The translations under genes and the position numbers were made by a program. A model generated the notes under the pieces. That model worked only from the letters and a program-made list of their open reading frames with translations, was not told the origin of the DNA and made no database searches. This document shows, in pieces, positions 59,220-64,000 of a stretch of 64,000 nt of DNA. How positions within the stretch are numbered: position 1 is the stretch's first letter; each line of letters opens with the position of its first letter. The stretch is from Diphasiastrum complanatum (Eukaryota > Streptophyta > Lycopodiopsida > Lycopodiales > Lycopodiaceae): NCBI GenBank assembly GCA_029204225.1, contig CM055113.1, positions 15,155,471 through 15,219,470 of the forward strand, given 5' to 3'.

Positions 59220-61507
59220 GAAATACCTAACAAGTAGCAAATACTACGTCTACAAAAAATAAGGAACCAACTTTTATGAGCATTCTTTATATGGATGGAG
59301 GATGTAATTTCGGCCTCATGGATCCACAACACCGATTTGGAATCTGAAACAATGAGCACTATGTTGATCAGCTATTGCTTTATCGTGGTTTGTTGGAAGC
59401 ACATGTTTGCACCAATCTTTAACCCAGTTGTCGATTGTTGTTGACTTTATACTCCAGGCATATGCAATTTGGATACATTCAAACAGTGATCATTTTTGAT
59501 AATTTGATCAATGTTAAAAAACTCTTTTGCTATGTAAGCGACGAGACCCTATTTTCAGGGGATTCAAAGATGCTGACTGCAGTTTGTTTAGATCTCCTAG
59601 TTCAGTTCCCCAAATGCCATTGCTGTTTCGTAGAGCAAAGCTTATATATGTTCAACAGCACATTTGTATAGATGCCAGATGGAATATGCACTTTTGGCCT
59701 GAAAAACTGAAAAAAATATCAAATCAAAAAAGAAAAAATACATACTAATTTCCTTGACGTTTTGGAACGCGTTTCGTTGTGGAACGGGCAACTATAGTTA
59801 CGAGAGTGTGTGTGAAAATTTGGTTTCTTGTTGAGGTACTTACATGAGACTCTAAGCGAATTTGATTGACTATACTTTTGTTTCTTTTTGGTTTGAGGTT
59901 GGTTATATGACCTTTCTTATTGCATGTGTGCATTGTTTTAAGTTCACCTAATGGTAAAAAAATGTTGTTTTTTTATGTTGGTTTGATATGGCTTTTTTCT
60001 AACTTTTTTGGTTGCATGTATATTTATTCTAAAGCTTCACCTAATGACATCAGGGGTTTTAAATCGAAATTGTGAATTTGGACATATCCCAATCTCACCA
60101 GTTCAACCGCATCTCGATCTACTACTTTAGCAAACATTCAAAGTTTTATAAAGTAGTGGCCAACTACGTGTTTACATCTATTTTGAGGGTGTGCTTGCAG
60201 CTAGCTTACTTAACGTCACATGATATATTTGTCATTTGTTGTTTCAAATTGCATTTGTACTTTTGTATCTAGTTTTTCCTATATTCGGTCTTGGTCTTTT
60301 TACTTTTGAAGTTTGAGTTTGTGATCTATTATTGTCAATGGAAATTACGTTGTCGCATAATTATGTGCTAGTGCAATATTGAGTGTCATTTAGACTAAGG
60401 ATAGTTTTTCAAAGTTCTACGTCGTTTAGCTCTTATTAATCATCTATGCCCTAGATGTCCCTTCTAACGCGGTTGTTTTACTTTATAAATTTCTTTCCTT
60501 TGTGTGTGGTTGTAGGTAGTTCGCTTCATCACATAGACCTTTGGAAATCCCTTGCAATCAAGTTTTATAATAATGATTTTATATTCTTGGTGGTTTATAT
60601 CATTTTCCATAAGAAGTCATTTTTGCAAACTCTATACCAAAAAATTTATTTTTGATGATAATCTTGTGGTTAATTTGAGTTGTCTCACCGTAACAGAGTA
60701 AATGAAATCACCTTTTGAAGGTAAACAATCTGAGGTAAAGTAAGTGTTAGGTACACACCTCTCTGGTTGAGCAAGTGATGAGGTATGTAATTGGCCTTGC
60801 TTGTTACGCTCTAAGAATCATTGGCAACCAAGTGCTGTGACTTCTTTGAAGCAATACTACTAGAATTGCTCTTACTCAAAATTTTCTCACAAAACTAAAT
60901 AAAGAAGCCGTTGATTTGCAGTCTAATTGAGCTAAATGGCTAATTGAGCTCTATGCCCTGCAGGTTAATGTAGTATGATTGCTATTAGCAATTGGTCCAT
61001 ACGATCCTTTTGTTATTGATATGGACCTATATATTGATTTCAATTGCTGATTTTCTTGATTTTGCTGTTGTTAGAAGATGTAATTTTTTGCGACTTGTTA
61101 AGTGCTTGTACAAACTATATTAGTGCTGTATGAATTGTTGTTGCTATATGACTGACTAATAAACTTTCAATAGTTCATGAGATCAGAAATTTCCAGCTCC
61201 CATTGCTTCAATTGCTGATTTTCTTAATTTTGCTGTTGTATGAAGACGTAATTTTGTGCAACTTGTTAAGTGGTTGTATAAACTACATTAATGCTGTATG
61301 AATGTTGTTGCTATATGACTGACTAATAAACTATCAATATTTCATGAGATCACAAATTTCCAGCTCCCGTTGCTTGCTAAATCTCTCTGCAGACATATGT
61401 TTACAAGAATGAGGGTTCTCTTAGTTTTTCCCTACAATCATAAATTTTTTCCACATACTAGTTTCAAGTTTTGTGTAGACAACGCAACAAGAAGTATGGT
61501 GGCCAGG

Positions 61508-61510
<3 letters not shown>
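59220..61510. other. T-rich intron-like or intergenic stretch
   Basis: No coding support. It could be a long intron of the SURP gene, because no terminator exon was found. It holds the tandem duplication at 61041-61374. Confidence 0.4.
61041..61374. repeat. Tandem duplication, two 168-bp units
   Basis: Both units begin CAATTGCTGATTTTCTT (61041 and 61209) and end near 'tttccagctccc'. They are about 90% alike by eye, so the event is moderately old. Confidence 0.85.

Positions 61511-61511
<1 letters not shown>

Positions 61512-61567
<56 letters not shown>
61512..61567. repeat. (CT)n microsatellite, about 56 bp
   Basis: A CT run followed by a C-rich, pyrimidine-rich region (61640-61900) that includes a C run at about 61825-61838. 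The proline/arginine-rich frames here are low-complexity artefacts. Confidence 0.95.
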
Positions 61568-61572
<5 letters not shown>

Positions 61573-61998
61573 TGGTGATGGCCGTCCTCCATTGCTGGTG
61601 ATCTCTCTCTATCCATCCCCTTATGGCCAAGAAAAATAAGGGGAGCCCTCGCTTCCCTCCTTCACTCACTCCCTCCATCGCTGGACACCCCTTCCTCTCC
61701 CACCCCCCTGGCTGCCTTCTCCTACCTCTCCCACCACCTCGCTGGCTCTTCCCACCCCCTCGCTGGCTCCTTCTCTCCCTTCCACCTCCTCGCTGGACAC
61801 ACGCAGCAGTACGCAGTCAGCTCCCCCCCCCCCCCCTTTTTTCTTCGGCTCTCTCCTCCCTCCTTGGTTCTCCTGCCCCCTCTCATTATCCCCTCTCATT
61901 CCCTAAGGAAGCTTACTCCCCTACGAAGGCATTTGAACAATAAATTCTTTCTTGCATGGAGCAGATTACACTGGAATCTAGCTATCTAAGGATGTTGA

Positions 61999-62613
61999 AA
62001 TGGGTCAAATGAACACCACAATACAAGCTATGGCAATCGAGAAGCTGACTATGATGGCCCGGATCATCTCTTTGCAAGAGGCAAAAAAGAAGAACCAGCC
62101 AGCACCACCAACACAAAGATCCAAGAATTGGAGGAACGGATTGAGCACCATAAGGCGGAGACCAAAACATGGGCCTCTCTATTCAAAGAAGACGGCAAAG
62201 AAGGTACACCTACCTTCAATAGCGTCATCTCAGCCACCATATCCAAAGAAGAAATGTGGAAGTATAAGTCTATGAATGTTCGGGTGCGAGGAATTGAAGA
62301 TACTAATGCTCCAATTACCGAAGCAACCAATTTCCTCACGGATACACTTTTTTGCAACGGAATGGAAAGAGCGTGGAGAACTGAAAGAGATCCATCGACA
62401 CTCATCATACGGTTCACGGGATTAGAGTAGCGGCAAGCTGCCCTTAGGCTACGGGGTAGGCTGAGAGGTACCCTTGTCTTTACGGATGATGATCTCACAC
62501 CGATGCAAGTTACGGAAAGGAGAAAGGTTCTCAGCGAAGCCAAAGCATTGGGCAAAAGAGTGGTTTATTGGGATGTTAAGGCCCAATACATTGACCTTCA
62601 GAAATCTGAGACA
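61999..62613 (+). pseudogene. LINE ORF1, coiled coil + RRM + C-terminal domain
   Basis: In one frame: a short helical segment (NTKIQELEERIEHHKAETKT), an RRM-like core (MNVRVRGIEDTNAPITEATN, STLIIRFTGL) and, after an in-frame TAG at 62428, a C-terminal domain (LRGTLVFTDDDLTPMQVTER, RRKVLSEAKALGKRVVYWD). This order is the L1 ORF1p/Transposase_22 layout. The TAG stands where a Gln codon would be natural. The usual plant L1 ORF1 instead ends in a CCHC zinc knuckle, which is not seen. ORF1p binds RNA and helps target-primed reverse transcription. Confidence 0.65.
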
Positions 62614-62654
62614 TAGGGATTTGGGCCTCCTGGACTTAGGAGCGGTTCGGGGGC

Positions 62655-64000
62655 CCTCACAAAAGCATTGCGGTTGAGTTTATGGAACTGCAATGGTATC
62701 CATTCTTAACAGGAGATTTTAGAGATTTTTGTGTCACAGGGCATATCCTTATATTTACAAAGACACATGCGAGTCCCGAGAGAGGACTTCCTTGCATTGA
62801 GGGATTTCGCTGGCTTTCTACCTGTTGGGGGACGACGAGGGCATTGACTGGTCGCGGTTCAGGTGGTGTTGCTTGCTTATTTCGAGACTCTCTCTAGCCG
62901 TGGGTCGAGCTACTATACACTAACGAGCAAGCTCACTATATTTGGATCAGGTTGGACCACAGGTTAATGGAGTTAGATCGTGACATATGCATGGCCCACC
63001 AGAGACATCAACTTTCACCTCAGAGGAGGAGTCACCTTTCATGGATATTTCATCAGACATTATCAGATATGAGGATCGAGGATATATTCTTCTAGCGGGG
63101 GACTCAATGCTAGGACTGGGTCTAGGCAAACGAAGTTTCACAGCAGATGATCCACAACGGATACATGCACTTGATTGGGATGATCTTGGTCTTATACGAC
63201 GATCGGCGGATGTAGCGGGTCCAGTTACATCATACGGAGAGCAGAAGCTTCAGTTCGGCGAGGCTCATGGATTGGCCATTTATAATGGCCTTCTTCAGCT
63301 GCCAGGCTCTGGTGACCACCTGCTTCCCACATAGCGTCGTCGACTATTTCATGGTCACCGCCTCTCCTTCTCTCCATTTCATCCTTCTCTGTACACCGCA
63401 CCACTCTTTCTGATCATTCATATCTCTCACTCTCTGTTCGTCATCTCCCCATCACACATATTCTCTCTCCGGGACCCCTATAGTGAAACCCACCTATCGC
63501 TACACGTCACATAACACACCACTGTACAGAGAAGCCCTCTCTGATCTCCTTACCTATTTCCCACATGAGCATACTTTAGAGGAGCAGTCCCTCTTTCTTG
63601 TCCAGACCATCCACACTACAGCTTCCATTGCCTTTCCATCCCCACGGCCCAAACACCAGTGACGTCATAGACCCCATAACCCTTGGTATGATTAGGAATG
63701 CATCCACCTCCATCAGAACCTCATATATGCTTGTTACCATCTTCCTCATATGATCAAAACCATATCTTGTGCCTACCGTAGAACTACCAGGGAAAAGAAA
63801 ATTGCATACGAGATTGTCCAGGGTAAGAAAGTGATGGTCCTCTTCAGTTCTTCCTCAGGTTCTTTCTGGAAGTTCCTTCCATTGTCATCTCCACCATGGA
63901 TCACAGACCTCAGCATTTGGGTCGCATATGCCACATCATTGTACACCATCTTAGATACCCCTCCTCTTCCCACATCTCTTCCCACAAATACTTCTGCCAT
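62655..64000 (+). pseudogene. LINE ORF2, endonuclease domain and linker
   Basis: Seen in pieces across frames: LSLWNCNGI (N-terminal beta strand), a glycine-rich GSGGVACLFRDSL near 62855-62895, ELLYTNEQAHYIWIRLDHRL (62910-62965), GGLNARTG near 63098-63120 (family GD-N-R-G motif), VVDYFMVTASPSLHF (63340-63390) and SDH-like end, then KPTYRYTSHNTPLYREAL (63490-63540) and near the edge SGSFWKFLPL and WVAYATSLY, typical of the endonuclease-RT linker. Several frame changes and stops separate these pieces, so this copy is dead. Confidence 0.65.

Larger units (their letters stand above)
61940..64000 (+). mobile_element. LINE (L1-like), 5' part, cut by the window edge
   Basis: A non-LTR retrotransposon read left to right: ORF1 (about 61999-62613) and the 5' part of ORF2 (from about 62655) with an AP-endonuclease domain and the start of the linker toward RT. 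RT would lie to the right of the window. No LTRs. Stop codons and frame changes in both ORFs show it is not intact as read. The pyrimidine-rich stretch at 61512-61900 could be part of its 5' untranslated region. Confidence 0.75.

Noticed and set aside
61640-61900. Proline/arginine-rich protein genes on both strands
   Set aside because: Low-complexity pyrimidine tract; the frames have no domain and the strand bias explains them.

Overview
This window looks like a gene-poor, transposon-dense stretch of a large land-plant nuclear genome. The evidence is the mix of plant-type Ty1/copia elements (primer sites of the initiator-Met type, TGGTATCAGAGC), Ty3 chromoviruses with LTRs starting TGTCATGCCC, Tat/Athila-like Ty3 fragments, a non-LTR LINE and long CT/CA microsatellites. 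No bacterial operons, rRNA, tRNA or CRISPR structure is seen. The lineage cannot be fixed by eye. The LINE ORF1 layout and the divergent repeats lean away from a typical flowering plant, but that is weak inference.

Layout: 1-4717 holds two related copia copies on the minus strand, the younger (1-2582) inserted in the gag of the older (2583-4717). 4945-8600 is a CT microsatellite, a copia pol remnant and LTR pieces. 9200-11930 holds two more copia remnants. 11930-16100 is a minus-strand chromovirus with an internally duplicated LTR, abutting a plus-strand Ty3 integrase remnant (16105-17200). 18500-22700 is repeat debris with a 324-bp CT/CA tract. 22737-23671 is an unassigned non-retroelement-looking protein. 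23860-25948 is a Ty3 gag remnant and a solo chromovirus LTR. 26326-27367 is a decayed histone H3-family gene with CENH3-like features and a Lys-Ser-Pro tail. 27470-33330 is Tat-like Ty3 and copia debris, including an element with two protease-like domains in tandem.

34250-55620 is a deep nest. Copia C (34687-about 55620) holds copia D (39053-55028, TSD TTAAT), which holds copia E (42157-53022, TSD AATCT), which holds a gag-protease-only Ty3-like element F (about 42665-49412), which holds a solo copia LTR (45915-46569, TSD GATCC). C itself seems to sit in the LTR of a further copia remnant (33640-34686).

57900-59070 carries a SURP-domain (splicing-factor type) gene fragment, the best host-gene candidate. 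61940-64000 is a LINE, cut by the window edge, with a coiled-coil/RRM/C-terminal-domain ORF1 followed by an endonuclease ORF2.

Most coding capacity is fossil transposon. There is no pathway or operon here. Host-derived sequence is limited to the SURP fragment, the H3-like pseudogene and perhaps the unassigned protein at 22.7-23.7 kb.
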